Below, in pieces: positions 9,254-17,925 of a DNA stretch of 64,000 bases. Under the pieces are notes generated by a model. The model did no database searches. It was not told the origin of the DNA and saw only the letters and a list, made by a program, of their open reading frames with translations. Positions within the stretch are counted from its first letter, which is position 1. Each line of letters opens with the position of its first letter. The DNA is taken from assembly GCF_900240285.1 (NCBI RefSeq), contig NZ_OESS01000004.1, positions 140,225 to 204,224 of the forward strand, in the 5' to 3' direction. Position numbers and translations under genes: made by a program. This DNA comes from Halobacillus sp. Marseille-P3879. GTDB lineage: Bacteria > Bacillota > Bacilli > Bacillales > Halobacillaceae.

Positions 9254-10063
9254 TCATTCAAACACTTTGCGGTAGGCCTTTGTTTCTTCAACAAGATCAA
9301 TGATTCCTTCTGCCATATCTGTCATTTCCCCGACGTCTTCACCGGAATCACAACTCGACCAGGTAAACTTCTTCTCACTACCATTAATCAGAATTTTTAA
9401 TGAATATTCGGGCTCTTCCCGGCAGCTTCCCGTTAGATCCTTCCCTTGCAGGTAATTCTCTTTCACAAGCAGTTTATAAATGCTGTTCATCTCTTCAGTA
9501 GTAAAACGAAAATTCTCCTGCTTCATACTGTTTGATTCAGACTGAATGGATAAAGATTGTGCAACCGTGTCCACAGTAACTCGATTCCCTTTATTGTAAG
9601 AAAACTTCAATTCGAACTGATCCTGTGTCGTAGAGTCATAAGAGATTGCAAGTATCTCAATTATCTCTTCCTGCTTTCCACAACCCAGCTGATAAACAGT
9701 TTCCTGGGCAAGTTCTTTCCGCTCAACCGTTTCACACGATTTCTCAATCGTCTCCCCTGAACCCTGCTTATCTTGTGAAGTGTCGAGCTTGTAGGTCAAT
9801 TCGTCTCCGTCATAAGATAAGTAAGTAAATAAGGGATCTCCTTCATCTGTGTAGCTTACGATTCGAACTTCATCTTCTTGTTGTTCATTGACGTTGTTTA
9901 TAAAATCATCAAGATACTGCGTATTTTTCACTTTTCCATGAGCATCTAAAACATCGTGGTCATGCGTTACGTAATCCTCTGACTGATCATAGATTCCAGC
10001 TATTTGATTCGAACATCCAGCTGCGACCACCAACACCACCCACACCAGCCACCGGACCTTCAT
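9254..10063 (-). CDS. DUF4362 domain lipoprotein
   Basis: A 269-residue lipoprotein. The N-terminus is a short signal peptide ending in a lipobox (VVAAGCSNQ). After it, residues about 40-130 contain the DUF4362 pattern HGKVKNTQYLDDFINN...EVRIVSYTDEGDPLF. The C-terminal half (residues about 185-269) carries a pair of cysteines in TGSCREEPEYSLKI and WSSCDSGED that could form a disulfide outside the cell. The ATG follows GAGGTG. The function is unknown for the family. It stands between the SAM hydrolase and the aldo-keto reductase genes, all on the same strand but widely spaced. Confidence 0.78.
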   Translation of the reverse strand: MKVRWLVWVVLVVAAGCSNQIAGIYDQSEDYVTHDHDVLDAHGKVKNTQYLDDFINNVNEQQEDEVRIVSYTDEGDPLFTYLSYDGDELTYKLDTSQDKQGSGETIEKSCETVERKELAQETVYQLGCGKQEEIIEILAISYDSTTQDQFELKFSYNKGNRVTVDTVAQSLSIQSESNSMKQENFRFTTEEMNSIYKLLVKENYLQGKDLTGSCREEPEYSLKILINGSEKKFTWSSCDSGEDVGEMTDMAEGIIDLVEETKAYRKVFE

Positions 10064-10114
10064 AACTCTTCACCTCAAAAAAATTTCTCTGCTCAATGAG
10101 CCAGCCCATTATTC

Positions 10115-10960
10115 TTATTCTTCCATTTTCCTAAAAATGACAACCCAGTTGGAACCGGTACGAATCCCATACGCTTTGGCAAATGAGCCCTGGTTAATGG
10201 CAACAGCCATATTATCCAATGAATTAATATAAACCAGAGGCTCCCCCTTATGGGTATCAGCAAACGACCGTCCAAACGTCATCACGTTGCGGTAGATTGT
10301 ACGTCCATCGTGTCGGATCTCTACTTCAATTGCCCCACCATAAGGAACGTCCATTGTTTTAAAGAGGTCGCGGCTGATATTTGTCCACAAATTACCGAAC
10401 CGGATATCGAGAATATCAATCATGCCTTCGACAGAATGATCTACCATACGGGCTTCTTTCACAGGTAAATGGACAAGGCTGCTTACCGGAAGCTCGGGGC
10501 CGACTCCTTCAAATGAAATCACACCTGATGCCAGTCTTGCTCCTGTATAAGCATAGATATCACGCCCATGAAATGTGTAGGATTCGCCAGATTTAGGCAG
10601 ACGATTAACAGATTCGTCTATTTCTCTTACCGCTTCTATCCCTTCTGTTCTCGCGATATGCGTCAAACTCCCGTTGTCCGGCGTAATCACGTAGTGACCA
10701 GAACCCGTTTGAACAGCTACACTTCTTCGAGTTGAGCCTACCCCAGGATCTACCACAGATACAAATACCGTTCCATCCTTCCAGTAGGTCACGGTCTGCC
10801 ACAATCGATAGGACGCTTCCCAAATATCATAGGGAGGAATATCGTGTGTAAGGTCAAATATCTTCAGATCATGATCCACTGAATTTGCAACCCCGTGCAT
10901 GGCACTGACTGCTCCATCACTTATACCAAAATCCGACTGTAATACTAATGCCTTGTTCAT
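10115..10960 (-). CDS. SAM hydrolase/SAM-dependent halogenase family protein (DUF62)
   Basis: A 281-residue member of the S-adenosyl-L-methionine hydrolase (adenosine-forming) family, related to fluorinase/chlorinase enzymes. The N-terminal domain has LQSDFGISDGAVSAMHG and DLTHDIPPYD; the water-activating Asp-Arg-His-type site of hydrolases is represented by VSVVDPGVGS and FHGRDIYAYTGA. The C-terminal domain is a small barrel ending NQGSFAKAYGIRTGS. The ATG at 10960 is chosen because the reading to 10975 would start at a TTG inside the ribosome-binding site GGGAGGGAG. The likely reaction is SAM to adenosine plus methionine. Confidence 0.88.
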   Translation of the reverse strand: MNKALVLQSDFGISDGAVSAMHGVANSVDHDLKIFDLTHDIPPYDIWEASYRLWQTVTYWKDGTVFVSVVDPGVGSTRRSVAVQTGSGHYVITPDNGSLTHIARTEGIEAVREIDESVNRLPKSGESYTFHGRDIYAYTGARLASGVISFEGVGPELPVSSLVHLPVKEARMVDHSVEGMIDILDIRFGNLWTNISRDLFKTMDVPYGGAIEVEIRHDGRTIYRNVMTFGRSFADTHKGEPLVYINSLDNMAVAINQGSFAKAYGIRTGSNWVVIFRKMEE

Positions 10961-11341
10961 GTTGCTCCCTCCCAATCTATTAACCGATCTTTTCTCTAAT
11001 TACAGCCATGATACAGAATCTTCACCAAAAACTCAATGAGATTCGTTCGACTCGTTTGGCTAAAATCACCCCTTTACCTACATTTGCTTTATTTTTTAAC
11101 CAGATTTACTATTAACTTAGTAATCATTTCGAAGAGCGAAATAATTAAGAGAGAGCGAGGTAATTCCACTCCCGGCGCTCGAAAGACTGAAGCTGCCGTT
11201 GATTAAAGAACTTAGTCATATAGTAAACAATCGACACCAGTGATTCGACTTTCTTTACGTCATTGACAAAAATATTCGACAAACCCTATCCTGTCCCGCT
11301 CTAATGGTTTCACATACTTATTAAATAGAGGATGAAATCAC
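10961..11341. other. Intergenic region with repeat relic
   Basis: No gene is seen. Positions 11151-11190 (GAGAGCGAGG...TTCCACTCCCGG) resemble the left end of the palindromic repeat at 8138 and look like a relic. A possible promoter for the downstream exporter is TTGACA at 11263 and TATCCT at 11287, 18 bases apart. Confidence 0.45.
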
Positions 11342-12904
11342 ATGGAAAATCTGGAACATAAACAAAAAGTCACCATAATGATTGCCATAATGGCTGCCAT
11401 GCTGTTTGCTGCGCTGAATCAGACAATTATAGGAACAGCGCTTCCTGTCATAGTGGCTGATATTGGAGGGATGAGCTATTTTAACTGGGTTTTTACAATT
11501 TACATGCTGGCTTCCAGTATTACAGCTATCCTTGTAGGAAAGTTATCCGATACATATGGCCGTAAACCCTTCATATTAACGGGAATTGGAATATTTATCT
11601 TGGCATCACTTCTATGCGGAATGTCTGTGAATATTTTTCAATTAATTATTTTCAGAGCTGTTCAAGGGCTGGGAGGAGGTATGATAATCTCTACTTCTTT
11701 TACCGCCATCGGTGATTTGTTCCCTCCTCGTGAACGTGGCCGCTGGCAAGGAATGATGGGCTCGGTATTCGGTCTGGCCAGTGTGTTCGGCCCTACGCTA
11801 GGAGGTTATATTGTTGATACTTGGCAATGGAATTGGGTTTTCTGGGTGTTTCTCCCCTTCGGAGCTGCGGCCTACGCAATGATATGGAAGATGTTCCCTA
11901 AAGTTTCTCAAAATGAAAAGAAATCTGTAGATTTTCTTGGAGCGATTGTATTAACCCTTTCGATTGTTCCTTTGCTTCTGGCTTTTTCCTGGGCCGGGCA
12001 GAATTATCCGTGGAATTCATTTGTGATTATCGGGCTCTTCATCTGGTCAGCAATGACCTTAACTCTGTTTATTTTCATTGAACGCAATGCCGAGAATCCT
12101 GTCATCCCTCTTCATTTATTTAAAAACAGCATTTTCTCGATTTCCAATATGAGCGGACTGCTAATGGGAATGGGAATGTTTGGAGCCATTATGTATATGC
12201 CCTTCTTTATCCAGGGGGTGCTTGGCATTTCAGCCACAAGTACAGGCTTTATTATGATGTCGATGATGCTGAGCATGGTGCTGACCAGTACAATTGGCGG
12301 CCAGCTGATTACTAAAACCGGCAGCTATAAGCGATTTGCTATTCTCGGACTTCTCATTATGGCAGCCGGTATGTATTTGATGTCTTTAATGACAATCGAA
12401 ACGACTGTCACAAGTGTAGTGCGTAACCTAATCTTAGTTGGATTAGGACTGGGCCTCACCTTTCCAGTGCTGACGTTAACCGTCCAGAATGCAGTCGATC
12501 ATAAATACCTTGGCGTATCCACCTCAGCTTCTCAGTTTTTCCGGCAAGCCGGCGGTACGATGGGTGTCTCCATTATGGGGGCAATTATGAATTTAATAAT
12601 GGGAAGGGAAATGAAAGGTTTAAGAGAAAATCCGGGTTCTGGACTGCAAGACCCGCAAGTCCTAATGGATCCCAATCAGATCAACGCATTAAGAGAAAGT
12701 ACATCGGAGGTTTCTTCTGCACAGTTTGACACTATGATTTCATCAATGAGAGAGGTTTTAAGCCTTGCTTTAAGTGGATCCTTCCTGTTTGGAACATTCA
12801 TCTTAATCGGAGCCTGGATCTTAATTTTGTTTTTAAAAGAAATTCCATTACGATTATCCAATCATCCTGCTCAAGGCAGCAATAAAGAAAAATTAAGCTC
12901 ATAA
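11342..12904 (+). CDS. DHA2 family multidrug MFS exporter
   Basis: A 520-residue major facilitator with about 14 membrane segments, the DHA2 (drug/proton antiporter) layout. Motif A is GKLSDTYGRKPF after helix 2, and the antiporter motif appears as GPTLGGYIVDTWQW in helix 5. A long extramembrane loop (residues about 420-460) separates helices 13 and 14, as usual in EmrB-type proteins. The ATG follows GAGGATG. No membrane-fusion partner or local regulator is adjacent. The substrate is unknown. Confidence 0.9.
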   Translation: MENLEHKQKVTIMIAIMAAMLFAALNQTIIGTALPVIVADIGGMSYFNWVFTIYMLASSITAILVGKLSDTYGRKPFILTGIGIFILASLLCGMSVNIFQLIIFRAVQGLGGGMIISTSFTAIGDLFPPRERGRWQGMMGSVFGLASVFGPTLGGYIVDTWQWNWVFWVFLPFGAAAYAMIWKMFPKVSQNEKKSVDFLGAIVLTLSIVPLLLAFSWAGQNYPWNSFVIIGLFIWSAMTLTLFIFIERNAENPVIPLHLFKNSIFSISNMSGLLMGMGMFGAIMYMPFFIQGVLGISATSTGFIMMSMMLSMVLTSTIGGQLITKTGSYKRFAILGLLIMAAGMYLMSLMTIETTVTSVVRNLILVGLGLGLTFPVLTLTVQNAVDHKYLGVSTSASQFFRQAGGTMGVSIMGAIMNLIMGREMKGLRENPGSGLQDPQVLMDPNQINALRESTSEVSSAQFDTMISSMREVLSLALSGSFLFGTFILIGAWILILFLKEIPLRLSNHPAQGSNKEKLSS

Positions 12905-12937
12905 CAATAAAGCTGATACAAAACTGAATAAAGCAAA

Positions 12938-12979
12938 AAATAATCCGAACCATGATGTTGAAATCAGTTCGGATTATTT
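12938..12979. terminator. Bidirectional terminator
   Basis: A 13-bp perfect stem (12938-12950 with 12967-12979) flanked by A- and T-rich stretches, between the convergent exporter and DUF1450 genes. Confidence 0.7.
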
Positions 12980-12984
12980 ATCAG

Positions 12985-13110
12985 AAAAGGAATTTCACCT
13001 TCGCTCCGTTCAAAACACTTCGCTTTCCCTGCAGGATCTTCGTTCCCACAGGAGCCTTAAGCATATTGACCGTGCTAAGGATCTGGATTTATATTTTCAT
13101 TGTTCGTTTC
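12985..13110. repeat. Possible degenerate intergenic repeat
   Basis: The minus strand reads GGCTCCTGTGGGAACGAAG and GGGAAAGCGAAGTGTTTTG, wording close to common Bacillaceae intergenic palindromes. A 66-codon open frame on the plus strand covers it but has no ribosome-binding site and an unnatural composition, so it is not called as a gene. Confidence 0.35.
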
Positions 13111-13172
13111 TTACCTTATGTCTTTCCTTATATCCCAGTTTCTAAGAAATAAAGGAAAGCCATGCCCTTCTT

Positions 13173-13412
13173 TTATTCAGCATAGAATGCTAATTCTTCT
13201 TCAATTTTAAGACGAATTTTATCTAATGCTTCTTCGGGCGTGTCAGCAAACACCCTTGTTCCGTTTACCATGGCGTACGGTTTAATCGCACATAATCCAC
13301 AGAAGGAAAGACATTCATTCATAAGCACAGCTACGTCTGGATATTCTTCTTCAAGAATCGTTTCGACGTCCAGCTCGTTTATTAAGTTTCCATCACATAC
13401 TTCCACAACCAC
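13173..13412 (-). CDS. DUF1450 family protein
   Basis: A 79-residue protein of the DUF1450 (YuzB-like) family: a small thioredoxin-ferredoxin-like fold with a CxxC motif, here CLSFCGLC near residue 35, and the typical end VNGTRVFADTPEEALDKI. The best in-frame start is GTG at 13412, but the nearest good ribosome-binding site (AAAGGAG at 13431-13437) points to an ATG at 13420 in another frame, followed at once by a stop. One extra G in the GGGG run would join that ATG to the gene. A frameshift, sequence error or weak GTG start are all possible. Function unknown. Confidence 0.82.
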   Translation of the reverse strand: MVVEVCDGNLINELDVETILEEEYPDVAVLMNECLSFCGLCAIKPYAMVNGTRVFADTPEEALDKIRLKIEEELAFYAE

Positions 13413-13435
13413 TACCCCATGATGTTATAACTCCT

Positions 13436-14386
13436 TTACTTCTCGTTGTTGGCAAGGCCTAAAATAGTACGTGCTTCAGCCTCATCATGCTGCATTTGAT
13501 TCACAAGGTCATCGAGTCCGTCAAAGTTCTCTTCCCCTCGTATGAAACGCAGGAACTTCACCGTTACGATTCGGTCATATAAATCACCGGAAAAGTCCAG
13601 AAGATAGGCTTCGACTTTGTACGACTCTCCTTTAACAGCAGGGCGGTAGCCGGCACTGATTAAAGTATAATAATACTCACCTGCCTGGCTTCCCTGTACT
13701 TGCACAGTTCCAATATACACACCAGGTTTAGGCCGGACATATTCCTCAATTCCTCCTACATTCAGAGTAGGAAAACCAAGCTGCCTGCCTAAGGCTTCTC
13801 CGTGTTCCACTATTCCTGTCAATTCAAAAGGCCGGTTCAGCAGAGATTGGACAGCTTCCATTCTTCCCTCTGCAACATGAAGACGAACCTTCGTACTGCT
13901 TACTTTTTCATGCTGTAAGGTAATGTGAGGGAGAATAAAAACAGAAATATCATGCTCCTGGCAGAGCTGCTTAAGTCCTTCTGCATCCGCGTTCCGTCCT
14001 TTTCCAAATCGGAAACCTTCGCCGACAACAATAGTGCTGACGTTTAATTGAGTAATATGTTCATGAACAAATTGCTCAGGTGTGATTTGCGCGTATTCTT
14101 TAGTAAACTTTATATGATAGTATCGGTCTACCCCTGATTTTTCAAGGGTCTGCAGTTTATCCTGGTAGGAGGACAGGGATCTTTTGTACGTTTCATCGCC
14201 TTTTAAGACCCAAAGGGGGTGTTCTGAGAAGCCGAATACGGAAATATCCTCATTGTTCTGCCGCAGGGCGTTTGCCTTATCCAACAGTTGCTGATGCCCC
14301 AGGTGAAGACCATCAAACTTACCAATTAATAATATGGTACTTTTGTTATTCTCTGGCGGTAAATCTGTAACTTCAAATGTTTTCAT
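13436..14386 (-). CDS. ribF: Bifunctional riboflavin kinase/FAD synthetase
   Basis: A 316-residue RibF-type enzyme converting riboflavin to FMN and then FAD. The N-terminal nucleotidyltransferase half has the FDGLHLGHQ signature (residues about 24-32) and SSTKVRLHVAEG; the C-terminal flavokinase half has GRQLGFPTLNV and RPKPGVYIGTV. In Bacillus the housekeeping ribF lies next to truB and rpsO, which are absent here, so this may be a second copy or a relocated gene. It is preceded on the same strand by nothing and is followed by the DUF1450 gene 23 bases later. Confidence 0.9.
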   Translation of the reverse strand: MKTFEVTDLPPENNKSTILLIGKFDGLHLGHQQLLDKANALRQNNEDISVFGFSEHPLWVLKGDETYKRSLSSYQDKLQTLEKSGVDRYYHIKFTKEYAQITPEQFVHEHITQLNVSTIVVGEGFRFGKGRNADAEGLKQLCQEHDISVFILPHITLQHEKVSSTKVRLHVAEGRMEAVQSLLNRPFELTGIVEHGEALGRQLGFPTLNVGGIEEYVRPKPGVYIGTVQVQGSQAGEYYYTLISAGYRPAVKGESYKVEAYLLDFSGDLYDRIVTVKFLRFIRGEENFDGLDDLVNQMQHDEAEARTILGLANNEK

Positions 14387-14485
14387 TTCCTATCCTCCCC
14401 TGTTCACGTACACAATACTCTATTGTCATAGTATATCCGATAAGATCGATACACAACTAATCTGCATAATGAAAGGATGTCACGA

Positions 14486-15025
14486 ATGATAGAAAAAGCC
14501 AGCCGATTCGCCACAATGGCCCATAGAGGTCAGAAACGAAAAGGTTCGACCGAAGACTATGTGACTCACCCCATTAGGGTTGCAGAGACTTTACACGAAG
14601 CAGGATGTTCCATGGAATTAATATGCGCTGGACTGCTGCATGATATCGTCGAGGATACCCCATATGAACTTGAAGATATTGAAAGAGAGTTCGGGATTGC
14701 GGTAAGGGATCTGGTAGCCATCCATACAGAAGATAAAACGAAAACATGGTACGAGCGAAAAGCACATACTATAACCACAGTTCAGACAGGAAATATGGAA
14801 GTAAAGTCGCTGATTGTTGCAGATAAATTAGACAACCTACGTTCTATAGAAACCAGTTATAACGAAATTGGAGATGAAATTTGGACTTATTTTAATTCAA
14901 GCTTCGAGCAGCAGAGATGGTATTATCAATCCGTTGCTGAAAAAATTTGGAAAGGGATTTCTGTTGAAGATGCCCCTGTTTTTTTCTCTACCTATTCTGA
15001 AACGGTTAAACGATTCTTTCGTTAA
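14486..15025 (+). CDS. HD domain phosphohydrolase (SpoT-like hydrolase domain)
   Basis: A 179-residue single-domain protein of the RelA/SpoT-type HD hydrolases. Metal-binding residues are in MAHRGQ, THPIRVAETL and LLHDIVEDTP, the pattern of ppGpp or nucleotide hydrolases. There is no synthetase or TGS domain. The ATG at 14486 is preferred over 14477, which overlaps the GAAAGG ribosome-binding site. The protein could hydrolyse (p)ppGpp like small alarmone hydrolases, but its substrate cannot be fixed from sequence. Confidence 0.85.
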   Translation: MIEKASRFATMAHRGQKRKGSTEDYVTHPIRVAETLHEAGCSMELICAGLLHDIVEDTPYELEDIEREFGIAVRDLVAIHTEDKTKTWYERKAHTITTVQTGNMEVKSLIVADKLDNLRSIETSYNEIGDEIWTYFNSSFEQQRWYYQSVAEKIWKGISVEDAPVFFSTYSETVKRFFR

Positions 15026-15536
15026 ATGTATTCATAGGCTCCTCGAAAAGGATGTGCCTAATAGCCAATTCGTGTAATCTGATGACACTTATGAAAACTG
15101 ATGGATCCGGGCTGCCCGCAAGGTTTCTACAAGGTCACAAAGAACACATTATTGTTCCCGCCTTTGTTATTAACTTCTCGTTCATGTGGTTATAATAAAC
15201 TAGAAACAACTGCTGTTGAAAACTTGTTTCAACTACCACCTCTATTCCTTGAGCTGAGGGAGACTGATTAAACTTTTACAAGTTTGGCATTATTAATCGC
15301 TCTTTTAGGGTATATACTTTCTGCAGCCCTATTCATAAAAGTGATAGATACTTTTTTAAATTAAGCCGTTTAATCCGAATTGTATAAGCATTAGTTAAAT
15401 CCACCAATTTTTACCGCCGCCTCCATGAATCAATTGAACCATTTTCACTTAAAATTAAAGTGTAGCCTGATAAAGTTTGATAAAATTGTTTTCTGAACTT
15501 ACTTAACCTTCGATAAAAAAGGCGTGAACATAACCT
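15026..15536. other. 510-base region without a recognised gene
   Basis: No open frame with coding character, RNA gene or strong hairpin was recognised. A TATAAT hexamer at 15191 lacks a good -35 partner. It probably contains the promoter of the MurE-like gene. Confidence 0.4.
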
Positions 15537-16994
15537 ATGGAATTACAACAGCTACTAGATCACTTATTGTTCGAATGCCACCATTCTATAAATCATATAT
15601 CGATTAACGGAGTAACCGATTCCTCAATGGAAGTGGAACCAGGTTATGTTTTTGTTGCGATCAAAGGATATCAGACAGATGGACACGACTATATAAATGA
15701 TGCGGTTGCCAAAGGAGCTGCTGCAATAATAGGTGAAAATGAAGACCAGGGATTATCTGTTCCCTATATCAAAGTAGCAAATAGTAAAAAGGCGCTTGGT
15801 ATCGTTTCTTCAGCCTTCTATCAAAACCCTTCCCAGAACAAAATTATGATTGGCATTACGGGGACTAATGGAAAAACGACAACAAGCTATCTTGTAAAAC
15901 ATATACTCGATCATTTGGGATACTCTTGTTCTCTTATCGGGACCATCCAGAACATTGTTAACGGGGAAAAAACGACGACACAAAACACAACACCCAACGC
16001 CCTAAAAGTTAATCAACTGCTGTCACAAAGTAATGACGACGTAGTGATCATGGAAGCTTCGTCTCAAGGTCTGGCCGAGTATCGTTTAGAGGGAATAACA
16101 TTTGATATATGTCTTTTTACAAACCTTTCCCACGAACATTTAAATTACCACGGAACACTGGATCAGTACTTCGAAGCGAAGAGTAAACTGTTCTCCAAGT
16201 TAAAGCCTGGCGGCTCTGCTGTCGTTAATGCAGATGACTATTATGGCGAAAAGCTTATTAATCAGATGAAAGAGCGGGAAGTTCCAGTTCTTTCTTTTGG
16301 AGAGAATCCTGAAGCTTCAATCCAGATGAAAGACTTTAAGCTTTCTTACCCTTACTCTGTGCAATTAAAAGAGGGGATGCACTCGTGTGAAGTAACTTCA
16401 CCTATTCCCGGGTATCATAATTTGTTTAATGTCGCGATCGCCTATGCTTGTGCCAAAGTACTTCGTGCTTCTTCAGCCTCCATCTGTAGGGCTATAGAAA
16501 GTTTCCCCGGGGTGGAAGGGCGGTTTAACATGATTGACTTCCCTAATGGCTCAACTGTAGTAATTGATCACGCCCATACTCCCGATGCAGTAATCAACTG
16601 TTTACAAACTTCTTCTGAATCGAAGAACGGCAAACTGTACCACGTTTTCGGGTTCAAGGGAGACAAAGACACAGAAAAAAGAAAAGAAATGGTTAGAATC
16701 AGTGCTGAAATGTGCGATCATTATATTCTGACTTTAGACAACCTCAACAACGTGCCAAAAGAAGAAATGATCCAGGCCTTAAATGAATTACAAGCGAATT
16801 ATGGAAATGAAAAAGGCGAAATCGTAGAAGACCGCACCCTTGCTATTGAAAAGGCACTTTCACTAAGTAAAGAAGGAGACTGGATCGTTATTTCAGGGAA
16901 GGGCCACCAGACTTATCAGCACAGCTATCACTTCCCGGTAAAATCTGATAAAGAAGCGGTGTTATTATTAAAAGAACAAATCCCTGAAAAATAA
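15537..16994 (+). CDS. MurE-like Mur ligase with atypical recognition loop
   Basis: A 485-residue ATP-dependent amino-acid ligase of the MurE family. The order is N-terminal UDP-binding domain (SSMEVEPGYVFVAIKGYQTDGHDY), central ATPase (GITGTNGKTTTSYL near residue 105; EASSQGL; NYHGTLDQYFEAKSKLF, containing the lysine that is carbamylated in MurE), and a C-terminal domain (DHAHTPDA, GFKGDKDTEKR, ISGKGHQTYQ). The DNPR motif that binds meso-diaminopimelate is replaced by DNLNNVPK. No cell-division-wall cluster is adjacent, so this is probably a paralogue of the true MurE that joins another amino acid or acts on another acceptor. The ribosome-binding site is weak. Confidence 0.82.
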   Translation: MELQQLLDHLLFECHHSINHISINGVTDSSMEVEPGYVFVAIKGYQTDGHDYINDAVAKGAAAIIGENEDQGLSVPYIKVANSKKALGIVSSAFYQNPSQNKIMIGITGTNGKTTTSYLVKHILDHLGYSCSLIGTIQNIVNGEKTTTQNTTPNALKVNQLLSQSNDDVVIMEASSQGLAEYRLEGITFDICLFTNLSHEHLNYHGTLDQYFEAKSKLFSKLKPGGSAVVNADDYYGEKLINQMKEREVPVLSFGENPEASIQMKDFKLSYPYSVQLKEGMHSCEVTSPIPGYHNLFNVAIAYACAKVLRASSASICRAIESFPGVEGRFNMIDFPNGSTVVIDHAHTPDAVINCLQTSSESKNGKLYHVFGFKGDKDTEKRKEMVRISAEMCDHYILTLDNLNNVPKEEMIQALNELQANYGNEKGEIVEDRTLAIEKALSLSKEGDWIVISGKGHQTYQHSYHFPVKSDKEAVLLLKEQIPEK

Positions 16995-17063
16995 CACGTT
17001 TGGCCTTTTGAATCCGAGGGAATGGTTTGGAGAATCCAACCTTTGTTCAGGAGGTCTGTTTAT

Positions 17064-17729
17064 ATGTCTAAACACATTTTAATGGTGGTCACCAACCACG
17101 AAAAAATTAACCAAGATACACCTACCGGAATCTGGCTTTCCGAATTCGGTGAAGCTTATAATGAATTTAAACAACACGGCTATGAAATTACAGTTGCCAG
17201 CCCCAAAGGGGGACGTTCTCCGGTAGATCCTAACAGTGTAAGTAAAGATGAACCTGCTGAAATTCTTGATACAAAAGTGTTCTTAGAAAACACAGTTCCT
17301 ATCGATTCTATTTCGGCTGAATCATTTGATGCCGTCTTTCTTCCTGGAGGACACGGAACCATGTTTGATTTTCCAGATAACCAAAAGCTGCAGCAGCTGC
17401 TCAGAGAGTTTTATGAAGCAGATAAAATTGTTGCCGCTGTCTGCCATGGCCCATCAGCTTTAGCAGGAGTTACGCTTACCAATGGAGAACCACTCGTTAA
17501 AGGGAAACGCGTTAATGCGTTTACAGATGCTGAGGAGGCAGATACAGGCCTGGATCAGCATATGCCTTTCTTACTAGAAAGCAGGCTGCGTGAACTCGGC
17601 GCTGTATTCCAGTCTGCTCCAAACTGGTCCGAACACGTCGAAGCAGACGGCACTTTAATTACTGGTCAAAACCCTCAATCCACTGTGGCCGTTTCGAAAG
17701 AAGTTATTAAGATATTAAACCAATCCTAA
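17064..17729 (+). CDS. DJ-1/PfpI family (Hsp31-type) protein
   Basis: A 221-residue class I glutamine-amidotransferase-like protein of the Hsp31/HchA side of the DJ-1 superfamily. The nucleophile elbow is AAVCHGPSAL, with a conserved acidic residue in SEFGEAYNEF and the GGHGTMFDFPD loop. Relatives act as glutathione-independent glyoxalase III or deglycase-like enzymes against methylglyoxal. The start at 17064 follows AGGAGG; 14 upstream residues in frame are discarded. It is a monocistronic gene with its own terminator. Confidence 0.88.
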   Translation: MSKHILMVVTNHEKINQDTPTGIWLSEFGEAYNEFKQHGYEITVASPKGGRSPVDPNSVSKDEPAEILDTKVFLENTVPIDSISAESFDAVFLPGGHGTMFDFPDNQKLQQLLREFYEADKIVAAVCHGPSALAGVTLTNGEPLVKGKRVNAFTDAEEADTGLDQHMPFLLESRLRELGAVFQSAPNWSEHVEADGTLITGQNPQSTVAVSKEVIKILNQS

Positions 17730-17760
17730 TTGGAAATGGATCAAGACTGCTAGATACAGA

Positions 17761-17801
17761 AAGACCCGATCAAATTCAAATGAATTGTTCGGGTCTTTCT
17801 T
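17761..17801 (+). terminator. Terminator after the DJ-1 family gene
   Basis: A 9-bp perfect stem (17761-17769 with 17789-17797) whose loop can form a second AT-rich helix, followed by a T-rich tail. Confidence 0.8.
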
Positions 17802-17925
17802 AAATTAATATCGCTTTGTCCCAACATTTCTCTTTAAAAACGAAATTTTTTTAAAACTGTCTTCCTTTTGGTAATATTATATTATAAAAATATTCACCTC
17901 AATAAAGACAAGGAGAACCAATTCT

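Noticed and set aside
12952..13152. 66-codon plus-strand frame
   Set aside because: It begins inside the exporter terminator and covers degenerate repeat sequence; no ribosome-binding site.
15026..15536. Riboswitch or T-box before the MurE-like gene
   Set aside because: No T-box core (TGGNACC), specifier hairpin or other riboswitch signature was recognised.
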